Shown here: in pieces, positions 9,103 to 16,753 of the stretch | Position numbering within the stretch: the first letter of the stretch is position 1 | Layout of the letters: every line of letters starts with the position of its first letter | Assembly (NCBI RefSeq): GCF_017357105.1 | Contig: NZ_CP071596.1 | Span: 1,054,001 to 1,118,000 of the forward strand | Length of the DNA: 64,000 bases | Reading direction: 5' to 3' | DNA from: Natronosalvus caseinilyticus | GTDB lineage: Archaea > Halobacteriota > Halobacteria > Halobacteriales > Natrialbaceae | Translations under genes and position numbers: made by a program | The notes under the pieces: generated by a model | The model's input: the letters and a program-made list of their open reading frames with translations, nothing else | The model's database searches: none | What the model was told of the DNA's origin: nothing

Positions 9103-9903
9103 CTAGCGACGCCCCTCACCGTCGCTCGAGTACCCACTCGCCAGCGACTCGAGCGCGTCGAGTTCGGGCGTCCGGTGATCGACGAACAGCGGCGTGATCG
9201 ACACTTCGCCGTCGGCGACGGCCCGGCGGTCGGTGCCGACGGGATCGGTCAGGTCGACGTCCACGCTCGGGTCCAGCGGGTCGTAGAAGTGATCCCAGGC
9301 GCGGTAGGTGCCATCCGGTCGCTCGTCGATCCGCACGTCAAAGTGGTAGGTGGGTTCCGTGATCCTGATCCGTGGGTCGGACTCGCCGGCGGGCACGTTG
9401 ACGTTGAGGTAGTCGAACGGCCGTCGGTCGCCGAGCTCGAGGGTTTCCCGGACCAGGTACCGGGTGATCCGCTCGGCGTCGGCGTACTCGTCCCGCCCGA
9501 ACTCGCGGCTCCCCGTCACGGAGTCGTACAGCGAGAGGGCGATTCCCGGCAGGCCGAGGAAGCCGGCCTCGATGGCCGCACAGACCGTCCCCGAGCGCTC
9601 GATCTTGTGCGCGCCGAGGTTGGGGCTGTCGTTACAGCCGGAGACGACGACGTCGAACTCCCGCTCGAGTTTGCCTCGCCCGAAGTGGACGCAGTCGACC
9701 GGCGTTCCGTGGACGGCGTAGCCCTCCGCTCGCTCCTCGACGGTGAACGCACTGGAGTCGCTCCGGGACATGCCGCTCCGGTCGGTGGCGGGTGCGACCA
9801 TCGTCACGTCCGTGACGGACTCGAGTGCGTCGTAGAGCGCCCGGATTCCCGTCGCGTCGATCCCGTCGTCGTTCGTCAACAACACGGCCGGTCGGGCGGA
9901 CAT
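9103..9903 (-). CDS. surE: 5'/3'-nucleotidase SurE
   Basis: 266 residues from ATG 9903 (MSARPAVLLTNDDGIDATGI). The metal-binding NDDG motif lies at residues 11-14. Other SurE signatures are SGCNDSPNLG, which contributes the metal-binding Asn, and the TPVDC and PGIALSLYD strands. The family hydrolyses nucleoside monophosphates with a divalent metal. A longer start at 9924 (MASEGSF) is possible but places residues before the first beta strand. The gene follows ileS in the same orientation but is separated from it by a strong hairpin at 9992-10024. Confidence 0.95.
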   Translation of the reverse strand: MSARPAVLLTNDDGIDATGIRALYDALESVTDVTMVAPATDRSGMSRSDSSAFTVEERAEGYAVHGTPVDCVHFGRGKLEREFDVVVSGCNDSPNLGAHKIERSGTVCAAIEAGFLGLPGIALSLYDSVTGSREFGRDEYADAERITRYLVRETLELGDRRPFDYLNVNVPAGESDPRIRITEPTYHFDVRIDERPDGTYRAWDHFYDPLDPSVDVDLTDPVGTDRRAVADGEVSITPLFVDHRTPELDALESLASGYSSDGEGRR

Positions 9904-9991
9904 GAACGATCCTTCGCTCGCCACGACTATCAGCTTTCGTTAGCCGTCGGATACGGCCGCCGGTTCCGCGTCCAGCGCTACTCGCGCAAAA

Positions 9992-10024
9992 CTCTGTCTG
10001 GCGAGCACGGGTGCTCGCCAAGAG
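9992..10024 (-). terminator. Perfect hairpin downstream of ileS
   Basis: TGGCGAGCAC at 9999-10008 and its exact reverse complement at 10011-10020 form a 10-bp stem. CTCT at 9992-9995 and AGAG at 10021-10024 can extend it across a small bulge. On the minus strand it lies about 65 bases after the ileS stop and is followed by a short T-run. A transcription terminator or processing site is likely. Confidence 0.5.
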
Positions 10025-10085
10025 ACCAAAAAGGCAAACGCTCGCTTCCGCTCGCGTTCCGTGGCCGGAATCGCTCTCGAGCCGA

Positions 10086-13000
10086 TCAGTCCGACGCTTC
10101 CGCCGCCGCAACCGGCTCGAGCGCCAACTCCATCGTCACGCCCTCGACGTCCCACGACTTCTGGTAGGCGTCGGGGCCGTCCGCCTCGACCGCTCGAAGC
10201 GCTTCGGCGCGGACCTCCTCGCGGATCAGGTCCTCGCGCTGGCGGACGAGGTCGGATACGCGGTCGTCCTCGATCTCGATCTCGAGCACGATGCGCTCTT
10301 CGACGTCCAGGTCGAGTTCCTTGCGCATCTCCTGAACGCGGCGGATGACCTCCCGTGCGTAACCCTCGCTCTCGATGTCGTCGGTGAGCGAGGCGTCGAC
10401 GTAGACCACGCCTCTGTCGTCGCCGTCGAGGCCGAACGCGGTACCGGCCACGTCGTCGGGGGTCTGGGTGACGAACGAGACCATCTCCTCGGTCAGTTTC
10501 TCGTCCTCGAGCGCGTCCGAGACGGCCGCCTCGAGCGCCTCGAGGCTCGGTTCCTCGATTCGGGCCTCGTTGAGCGCGTTCATGACCTCACCGGCGCGGC
10601 CGCCGAAGGCGGGGCCGAGTTCGCTCATGTCCGCCTCGGCGCTGTAGGCGAGTTCGCCCCACTGCTGGCCGGGGCCGATAAGTTCGACCGCGCGGGCGTT
10701 GAGCCGGTCGGCCACGAGGGACTCGTGGCGCTCGACGGCCTCGACGGCGCGCTCGTCGTCTGCGGCGACGACCACGCGCGGAACGGGCCAGCGGAGCTTG
10801 CGACCTGCCTGCTGGCGGGCGTTCGCCCCCGCCTCCTCGATGGCGCGGACGTAGGCCACGTCGGTCTCGAGTTCGGGATCGGCCCAGTACTCTTCGACCG
10901 CGGGCCAGTCTTCCATGTGGACTGTCGGATGGCCGTCGTCGCCAGTGAGGGTGCCGTAGATCTCCTCGGTGACGAACGGCGCGTAGGGCGCGAGCAGCAC
11001 CACGACCTCGCGGAGGACGCGGTAGATCGTCGCGTACGCGGCCGCCTTCGAGGGGCTGTCCGATTCGTCCCACATGCGCTCGCGAACCGCCTGGACGTAG
11101 AACCGAGAGACGTCCTCGACGAGGAACTCGAGCAGCGCCTCGAGGGCGCGATCCTGGCGGAATTGCTCGAGGTGCTCGGTCATCTCGTCCTTCGTGGACT
11201 GGAGGCGGGCGAGGACCCACTCGTCGACCAGTTCGAGGTCCGAATCGACTGACTCGAGCCCCGTCTCGCTCGGATCGAACCCGTCCAGTTGCATGTACGG
11301 CAGCGGGAACCGGAACACGTTCCAGAGCGTCCGGAGGTGGTTTTCCATCGTCCGCATGCCGTCCCACGAGAAGCGCATGTCCTCGCCCTGCGGGTTCGCC
11401 GAGAGCAGGAACATTCGCATCGCGTCGGAGCCGTGGCGCTCGATGGCCTCGTGCGGTTCCACGACGTTCCCGACCGACTTGGACATCTTCCGACCGTCCT
11501 CGTCCAGCGCGTGACCGTGCATCAGCACCGTGTCGTAGGGAACCTCGCCCATCGCGGCGGTGCCCATCCCCAGCTGGGACCAGAACCAGCCCCGCGTCTG
11601 GTCGTGGGCCTCGAGGATGAAGTCGGCGGGCCAGAGCTCCTCGAATCGCTCCTGTTCGCCGGGGAAGTTGAGCGTCCCCCACGACGCCACCGAGGAGTCG
11701 AGCCAGACGTCGAAGACGTCTGGCACGCGGGTGTAGGTCGTCCCGTCTTCGGTGATCGTGAGGTCGTCGACGACGTCCTTGTGGATGTCGACGGTGTTGG
11801 GATCGACGTCCTGGTCGACCCGCTCGGCGAGCTCCTCGCGGGTGCTGACGACGATCATGTCCTCGTCGTCGTCGCGTCCCTCGGGTGTCCAGATCGGGAT
11901 CGGGATGCCCCAGTAGCGCTGGCGGGAGACGTTCCAGTCGGGGGCGTCCTCGACGAAGTCCCGGAAGCGATTGTCGCGAGCCCAGTCGGGGAACCACTCG
12001 CTGTCCTCGATGTTCTCGAGGAGTTCGTCCTTGACGTCCGTGATCGTGATGAACCACTGGTCGGTGACGATCTGGATGATGCCGGTGTCACAGCGCCAGC
12101 AGTGCCCGTAGCTGTGGGTGACCGTCTCCGAGGCGAGGAGAGCGCCGTTTGCCTCGAGGTCGGCGGTAATCTCCTCGTCGGCCTCCTTGACGAACTGCCC
12201 TTCGTACTTCCCGCCTTCTTCGGTGTAGACGCCGTCGCTCCCGACGGGACAGAAGATTGGGAACCCGAGTTCGCGGCCGCGGACGAAGTCCTCCTCACCG
12301 TGGCCGGGTGCGGAGTGGACGAGGCCCGTGCGGTCGGCCTCGACGTAGTCCGCGGCGTACACCTGGTGGGCGCCCTCGTGACTCGCGTGGTCGGGCACCT
12401 CCTCCGCGAGGGGGTGTTCGTACTCCCATCCGAGCATCTCCTCGCCGGTGAGTTCCTCGAGGACCTCGTAGTCCTCGTAGTGCCCCTTCTTCAGGACGCC
12501 CTCGAGGCAGGCTTCGGCGACGTAGAGCACCTCTTCGTCCCCATCCCTTTCCGCGCGAACACCGACGTACTCGAGGTCCGGATCGACCGCCGTGAAGGCG
12601 TTCGCGGGGATGGTCCACGGGGTGGTCGTCCAGATGACGATCGATCCCTCGTGATCGACGAGATCGAATTTTACGTAGATCGAGGGATCCTCGACGTCTT
12701 CGTACTCGACTTCGTTGTTCGCGAGGCCGGTCTCACACCGGGGACACTGCGAGATTGAGCGCTGCCCCTGCTCGACAAGCCCGCGCTCGGCGGCCTTCGA
12801 GAAGCCCCACCAGGCGGCCTCCATGTACTCGGGATTCACCGTCTTGTACGGGTCGTCCCAGTCCATCCAGACGCCGAAGGACTTGAAGTCCGACTGCAGG
12901 CCCTCGAGTTGCTCGTCGGCGTACTCCTTGCACGCCTGGATGAAGTTCTCCTCGCCGAACTCCTCGATGTCCTTCTTGTTCTCGAAGCCGAGTTCCTCCT

Positions 13001-13295
13001 CGACTTTCGTCTCGATCGGCAGGCCGTGCATGTCGTAGCCCGGCCGGTCGGTGACGTCGTACCCCTGCATCCGCTTGAAGCGGATGTAGAGGTCTTTGAG
13101 GCTCTTGTTCCAGGTCGTGCCCATGTGGGCCGCCCCGGAGGTGTACGGCGGGCCGTCGACGAAGAAGAACGACTCGCCGTCGGCGCGATGCTGCTTCGTT
13201 CGTTCGTAGGCGTCGACCTCGTCCCAGTAGTCGAACACGCGCTCCTCGAGCGCGTGGGGATCGTACTGGTCGTCCACCTCCTCGAACCGGCTCAT
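10086..13295 (-). CDS. ileS: Isoleucyl-tRNA synthetase
   Basis: 1069 residues, full length for archaeal IleRS. Class I signatures: HMGT in place of HIGH at 57-60 (after YTSGAA) and KMSKS at about 603-607. Between them lies the CP1 editing domain with WTTTPWTIPAN and GYGLVHSAPGHG-like segments. The C-terminal half has the anticodon-binding helical bundle, and the distal part is the archaeal/eukaryal-type extension. The ATG at 13295 begins MSRFEEVDDQYDPHALEERV, the expected N-terminus. It is transcribed towards surE. Confidence 0.97.
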   Translation of the reverse strand: MSRFEEVDDQYDPHALEERVFDYWDEVDAYERTKQHRADGESFFFVDGPPYTSGAAHMGTTWNKSLKDLYIRFKRMQGYDVTDRPGYDMHGLPIETKVEEELGFENKKDIEEFGEENFIQACKEYADEQLEGLQSDFKSFGVWMDWDDPYKTVNPEYMEAAWWGFSKAAERGLVEQGQRSISQCPRCETGLANNEVEYEDVEDPSIYVKFDLVDHEGSIVIWTTTPWTIPANAFTAVDPDLEYVGVRAERDGDEEVLYVAEACLEGVLKKGHYEDYEVLEELTGEEMLGWEYEHPLAEEVPDHASHEGAHQVYAADYVEADRTGLVHSAPGHGEEDFVRGRELGFPIFCPVGSDGVYTEEGGKYEGQFVKEADEEITADLEANGALLASETVTHSYGHCWRCDTGIIQIVTDQWFITITDVKDELLENIEDSEWFPDWARDNRFRDFVEDAPDWNVSRQRYWGIPIPIWTPEGRDDDEDMIVVSTREELAERVDQDVDPNTVDIHKDVVDDLTITEDGTTYTRVPDVFDVWLDSSVASWGTLNFPGEQERFEELWPADFILEAHDQTRGWFWSQLGMGTAAMGEVPYDTVLMHGHALDEDGRKMSKSVGNVVEPHEAIERHGSDAMRMFLLSANPQGEDMRFSWDGMRTMENHLRTLWNVFRFPLPYMQLDGFDPSETGLESVDSDLELVDEWVLARLQSTKDEMTEHLEQFRQDRALEALLEFLVEDVSRFYVQAVRERMWDESDSPSKAAAYATIYRVLREVVVLLAPYAPFVTEEIYGTLTGDDGHPTVHMEDWPAVEEYWADPELETDVAYVRAIEEAGANARQQAGRKLRWPVPRVVVAADDERAVEAVERHESLVADRLNARAVELIGPGQQWGELAYSAEADMSELGPAFGGRAGEVMNALNEARIEEPSLEALEAAVSDALEDEKLTEEMVSFVTQTPDDVAGTAFGLDGDDRGVVYVDASLTDDIESEGYAREVIRRVQEMRKELDLDVEERIVLEIEIEDDRVSDLVRQREDLIREEVRAEALRAVEADGPDAYQKSWDVEGVTMELALEPVAAAEASD

Positions 13296-13428
13296 ACCCG
13301 TGGTGAATCACTCCGGGAGTAAAGAGGAATCGGTTGGGCAGACGGATCTGCCGGATCGGAACCGTGGGGGACGCTCGAGCGAGGAGTGGACGGCACACCT
13401 ATGTTGTCGGAGAGCGTACACGTAACCG

Positions 13429-13917
13429 ATGCACGCGCGCCAGCAGGCGTTCGTCCGCGACGCCGTCGTCGCGACGGCCATATTCGGCGGTCTGTACGCC
13501 CTCGCCCACTCGACGTCGTTTCAGCCCCTGCAGCTCCCGGGCTACCTCCTCGTCGTGGGGTTCGGCGTCCTCGAGGAAATAGTCGCCGTCGAGTTCGCGG
13601 ACGCCACTTCCTCGATCCTGTTTGTCGCCTACGTCCTCGTCCTCGGACTCGCGGGGGCGGCGGTCGCGTCTCTCGTTCGTGGGCGCGCTCGGGTTCCCGA
13701 TTCCGGCTTCGCATGGGTTCGCCCCGGCGTCGCCGGCGCTCTCGGCGTCGTGGGTGTGCTCTCTACGCTCCTCGCCGTTTCGATTCTCCTGACGACGTTA
13801 CAACGCGAACCCGTCGTTGTCACCGGTGTCACCGGCGTACTTCTACTGGGGCTGGCGGGTCTGATCGCCGGCGTCTTCGAAATTTCCCTGGCCTCGAATC
13901 GAACGGCTGACCGCTGA
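13429..13917 (+). CDS. Four-helix membrane protein of unknown function
   Basis: 162 residues from ATG 13429. Four hydrophobic segments are visible: AVVATAIFGGLYALAH, SILFVAYVLVLGLAGAAVA, VAGALGVVGVLSTLLAVSIL and GVTGVLLLGLAGLIAGVF. The loops are arginine-rich on one side, which suggests a cytosolic N-terminus. No conserved catalytic residues are evident. It is transcribed divergently from ileS across a 130-base promoter gap and stands alone. I recognise no family. Confidence 0.75.
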   Translation: MHARQQAFVRDAVVATAIFGGLYALAHSTSFQPLQLPGYLLVVGFGVLEEIVAVEFADATSSILFVAYVLVLGLAGAAVASLVRGRARVPDSGFAWVRPGVAGALGVVGVLSTLLAVSILLTTLQREPVVVTGVTGVLLLGLAGLIAGVFEISLASNRTADR

Positions 13918-14022
13918 TCACGGACAGTCGAGTACCCGCTTGCTCGTCGGTGGCACCGTCGGCCTGGGCGTGCCAGTTCCGCGTTTCCCTGCCGCCTCGA
14001 ACGCCGCTGTCTCGAGTCCCGG

Positions 14023-14817
14023 TCAATCGCCGATGACGACCGGTCCCTTCGGGTGCTCGCGGCTCACCTGCATGGGACAGGCGTCGGGGAACTGCGACTC
14101 GTCAGAGGAGAGCATGTACTGCACCCACTCGCGGTCGCCCTCGACGCCCCAGTCCCCGAGGTCGACATGAGGACAGACGCCGTCGTAGTCCTCGAGGCGA
14201 CCCTGGATAACCTCCCGGGCGCGCTGGCCGGCAGCCGTGTCGGCAGTGATTCCCTCGAACAGTGCCCGGGGCTGGAAGGTAATCTCGAGGCCGACCGGGC
14301 AGTAACGACTCCGACGGACGTCGTAGAACGGGGCCCGGCAGGTCGGAAACATGGGCTCGCCGCCGAAGCAGAACTCCCAGGTGCTGGTGTCGGGATCGGC
14401 CGGGATGTCCTCGGGCCAGGGCTCGGGGTCGTGGGCGTGGAGCACTTGCAGAATGTGCCAGAGGGCCTCGTGGTACTCCCGCTCGCTCAACCTGCGTTCG
14501 GGCGGCTTGAAGAACGTCACCAGTGAGGCCAGTTCGCTGTGACTTTCGTACACGTCGAGGTACTCGAGGATGGCTTCGCCCAGCGCGAAGAGGGCGTCCC
14601 TGTCGGTCATCGACTCGACGGTGGTGTACAGCGGCCACCCCTTCTGAACGGACTCGACACCGAAGTAACAGGGGAAGGGACTGTCGTCGTGGCTCCCGAG
14701 GAGCCCGTCGGTGAAGCTTTCGTAGTGCGCTACGACCCAGTCGGGGGCCGCACCCGACTCGACGCGTGCCTCGAGGGTCGCCTGATCCAGGAGGGATCCC
14801 GCGCCGGGTTCGTTCAT
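14023..14817 (-). CDS. YqcI/YcgG family protein
   Basis: 264 residues. Features matching the YqcI/YcgG family are FPCYFGVESVQKGW near residue 48, the long acidic helical middle, EFCFGGEPMFPTCRAPFYD, and the C-terminal CPVGLEITFQPRALFEGIT. The cysteines in FPC, FCFGG and TCRA are conserved in related proteins, but the biochemical role is not established. ATG 14817 (MNEPGAGSLLDQ) is the only good start. It is divergent from the small gene at 14965. Confidence 0.8.
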   Translation of the reverse strand: MNEPGAGSLLDQATLEARVESGAAPDWVVAHYESFTDGLLGSHDDSPFPCYFGVESVQKGWPLYTTVESMTDRDALFALGEAILEYLDVYESHSELASLVTFFKPPERRLSEREYHEALWHILQVLHAHDPEPWPEDIPADPDTSTWEFCFGGEPMFPTCRAPFYDVRRSRYCPVGLEITFQPRALFEGITADTAAGQRAREVIQGRLEDYDGVCPHVDLGDWGVEGDREWVQYMLSSDESQFPDACPMQVSREHPKGPVVIGD

Positions 14818-14964
14818 ACCGGTTTCTGGGGCTCGATGGTGCTATCGGTTTCGGATCCAGTTACGACCGACGGATTGAGGTCCCTGGCACCTCGAGAGAA
14901 CGACGATGGCCGTTGACAGACTGGTGGCCGACCGACTCGAGGCACCCCGTCGGGTGAGATCCGT

Positions 14965-15117
14965 ATGAACACCGAGCGGTTGGGGCCGATCTACCTCTTC
15001 GGTATCGCGCTCAACACGGGGGCGCTCGTCTACGCAATCTCGATCGGCGAGTACCTCTTCGCGAGCGCGTTCGTCTTCGTAATCGTCTATCTGTTGTTCC
15101 GGTATCGAATGCTTTGA
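14965..15117 (+). CDS. 50-residue two-helix membrane protein
   Basis: A complete small frame starts MNTERLGPIYLFGIALNTGA and ends FRYRML. Residues 8-27 and 31-46 are hydrophobic, giving two membrane spans with a short polar turn (SIGEY). Its ATG overlaps the stop (ATGA) of a 20-codon frame beginning at ATG 14906, so translational coupling is possible. I recognise no family. Similar tiny membrane proteins are common in haloarchaea, and the clean hydrophobic pattern supports expression. Confidence 0.6.
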   Translation: MNTERLGPIYLFGIALNTGALVYAISIGEYLFASAFVFVIVYLLFRYRML

Positions 15118-15216
15118 TCGCTCGAACGCTGAATCGGTGATCGACGAAGGAAGCCGATGACGGGCCCCTCGACTCGTCGAGTCACCCCTCGAGTTTGTCG
15201 CGTCGGACTAAGTCCC

Positions 15217-15363
15217 TCAGAACAGGCCGGTCAGTACGTCCCGGAAGAGGATCAGGACGATGCCGGCGGCGACGACGGCGATGATCCACAGGAGCATGAC
15301 GAACATGATCTCGCGGGTGAACGTTCGATCCTCGCCAGCCATTGACGATCCATCGGATTTCAT
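15217..15363 (-). CDS. Small single-span membrane protein
   Basis: 48 residues from ATG 15363 (MKSDGSSMAGEDRTFTREIM), with an alternative ATG at 15342 (MAGEDRTF). A polar, acidic N-terminus is followed by one strong hydrophobic segment, IMFVMLLWIIAVVAAGIVLI, and the tail LFRDVLTGLF. The frame extends upstream into the 31-bp repeat region, but that part is not protein-like. Function unknown. It is convergent with the small gene at 14965. Confidence 0.6.
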   Translation of the reverse strand: MKSDGSSMAGEDRTFTREIMFVMLLWIIAVVAAGIVLILFRDVLTGLF

Positions 15364-15421
15364 TGGTTGATATTCAGACGGCGGGCACATAAAGGACTCG
15401 CACGCGCCTTCGTCGTCTCCG

Positions 15422-15541
15422 CCATACCGTCGCCCCACCGTTCTGCCGTACCGCCGTCCCATCACACCGCCGTCCACCGTATCGCCGTCCCATCATACCG
15501 CCGTCCACCGTACCGCCGTCCCATCACACCGCCGTCCCGAC
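15422..15541. repeat. Imperfect 31-bp tandem repeat
   Basis: Three near-identical 31-bp units start at 15449, 15480 and 15511, with a degenerate unit before them. Each unit is itself two 15-16 base half-units built on the core CCGCCGTCC. The array lies between the divergent small membrane gene (15363) and the DUF1405 gene (15657). It contains no start or stop arrangement suggesting a real peptide. Confidence 0.8.
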
Positions 15542-15656
15542 GTAGCCGCACCCCGTTCGACGGTCGAACGCTCGACTCGAGCGAGCAGTCGACGGGTTCG
15601 GACACCGAAGAGACGGACCGCTATCGTTTTGCACCCCGTCTTCGTGGTCGGTCACG

Positions 15657-16352
15657 ATGACAGTACACACGCGAGTGGCCGACCGCCAGCCGCTCCCGCG
15701 ATACCTGGCGCCGGTACCGACGGCGCTCGAGGACCTGGGGCTCCGGTTCGCGTGGCTCGTGGTCGCGATCAACCTCGCGGGGACGGTCTTCGGGTTCTGG
15801 TACTACCAGGCCCAGCTCCTGTCGACGTCGCCCGTGATGTGGCCGTTCGTTCCCGACAGCCCGCTGGCGACCCTGGCCATCGCACTGGCTATCGCCGCCT
15901 GGAAACTCGGTCACGAACAGCCCTGGCTCACCGCCATCGCCTTCTTCGGAAACATCATCCTCGGACTCTGGACGCCCTACACGCTGCTCGCCTTCTGGAA
16001 CGCCTACAGCTACCTCGACCCGCTGATGTTCCACTTCCTCTTCTGGAGCCACCTCGCGATGGTCGTCCAGGCGTTCGTCCTCCACCGGATCTCCGACTTT
16101 CCCGTCTGGGCCGTCGCCGTCGCGCTCGCGTACTACGGCGTCAACCTCGTCCTGGATTACTTCGTTCCCGTTGTCGGCGACCTCCACCACACGGCGATCC
16201 CACTCGAGCGAACCGAACCGATGTACCTCGGGGCTGACGCGCTGGGCGTCATCGGCGCTGGTGAGGTAACCGTCACGCTGCTGGCGCTGTTTCTGGCGCT
16301 GGCGACCCGGGCGAAACTGTGCGAAGCAGCTCGGCGGGCTGCGGTCGAATGA
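15657..16352 (+). CDS. DUF1405 family membrane protein
   Basis: 231 residues with about seven hydrophobic segments. The pattern FGFWYYQAQL, followed by VMWPFVPDSPLATL and later YSYLDPLMFHFLFWSHLAM and VNLVLDYF, matches the DUF1405 (YpjA-like) family as I know it. Function is unknown; members are polytopic membrane proteins of bacteria and archaea. ATG 15657 follows a purine-poor region and gives a 28-residue soluble N-terminus before the first helix. The repeat array lies about 115 bases upstream. Confidence 0.85.
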   Translation: MTVHTRVADRQPLPRYLAPVPTALEDLGLRFAWLVVAINLAGTVFGFWYYQAQLLSTSPVMWPFVPDSPLATLAIALAIAAWKLGHEQPWLTAIAFFGNIILGLWTPYTLLAFWNAYSYLDPLMFHFLFWSHLAMVVQAFVLHRISDFPVWAVAVALAYYGVNLVLDYFVPVVGDLHHTAIPLERTEPMYLGADALGVIGAGEVTVTLLALFLALATRAKLCEAARRAAVE

Positions 16353-16371
16353 ACGGAAAACCGGGGGTCAG

Positions 16372-16599
16372 CTAGTTCTCGTCGTCGACCAACTCGAGGA
16401 ACGGGTCGAGCTGTGCGGCGGCCGGCAGTCGCTCCACGCGGCCGATTTCGCGCTCGTAGGCGACGACGTTGGCGTCGGCCAGTTTCGGCAGGTGGACGTG
16501 GTGTAACGCGGTGGCGACGCGCTCGAGCACGAGTGACTCGAGCGATCGTTCGAACGCGACCGTTGCTTCGCTTCGTCGTTGAATGTCCTGGTCGTCCAT
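16372..16599 (-). CDS. DUF7344-like small regulatory protein
   Basis: 75 residues from ATG 16599 (MDDQDIQRRSEATVAFERSL). The region LHHVHLPKLADANVVAYERE is the winged-helix-like signature of haloarchaeal DUF7344 proteins, where an LxHxHLPxLxxxxxVxYD motif is usual; here aspartate is replaced by glutamate. The frame stays open to 16683, but a TATATA box at 16657-16662 lies inside that extension, which favours the shorter start. A DNA-binding role is inferred from the family. Confidence 0.75.
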   Translation of the reverse strand: MDDQDIQRRSEATVAFERSLESLVLERVATALHHVHLPKLADANVVAYEREIGRVERLPAAAQLDPFLELVDDEN

Positions 16600-16656
16600 T
16601 GCCTCGAGCGGCGCAGTGTGTGCACCCGTCGCTCTCGTCGTTCTTACCAGTGAACG

Positions 16657-16662
16657 TATATA
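16657..16662 (-). promoter_or_regulatory. TATA box for the DUF7344-like gene
   Basis: TATATA read on the minus strand, 58-63 bases before ATG 16599. Initiation about 25 bases downstream would leave a leader of about 35 bases. Its position rules against the longer start at 16683. Confidence 0.5.
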
Positions 16663-16753
16663 GCCAACGTGCTCGATTTCCACGACCGTTCGGGAGTCCT
16701 GGGCGTCGAATAACTTGCGGGAACTCGGACAGAACGCGCGAAATCCGACGGAC

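Noticed and set aside
15367-15660. Frame through the 31-bp repeat with a His/Pro/Arg repeat peptide
   Set aside because: Composition is that of the repeat in a non-coding frame, and it overlaps the DUF1405 start.
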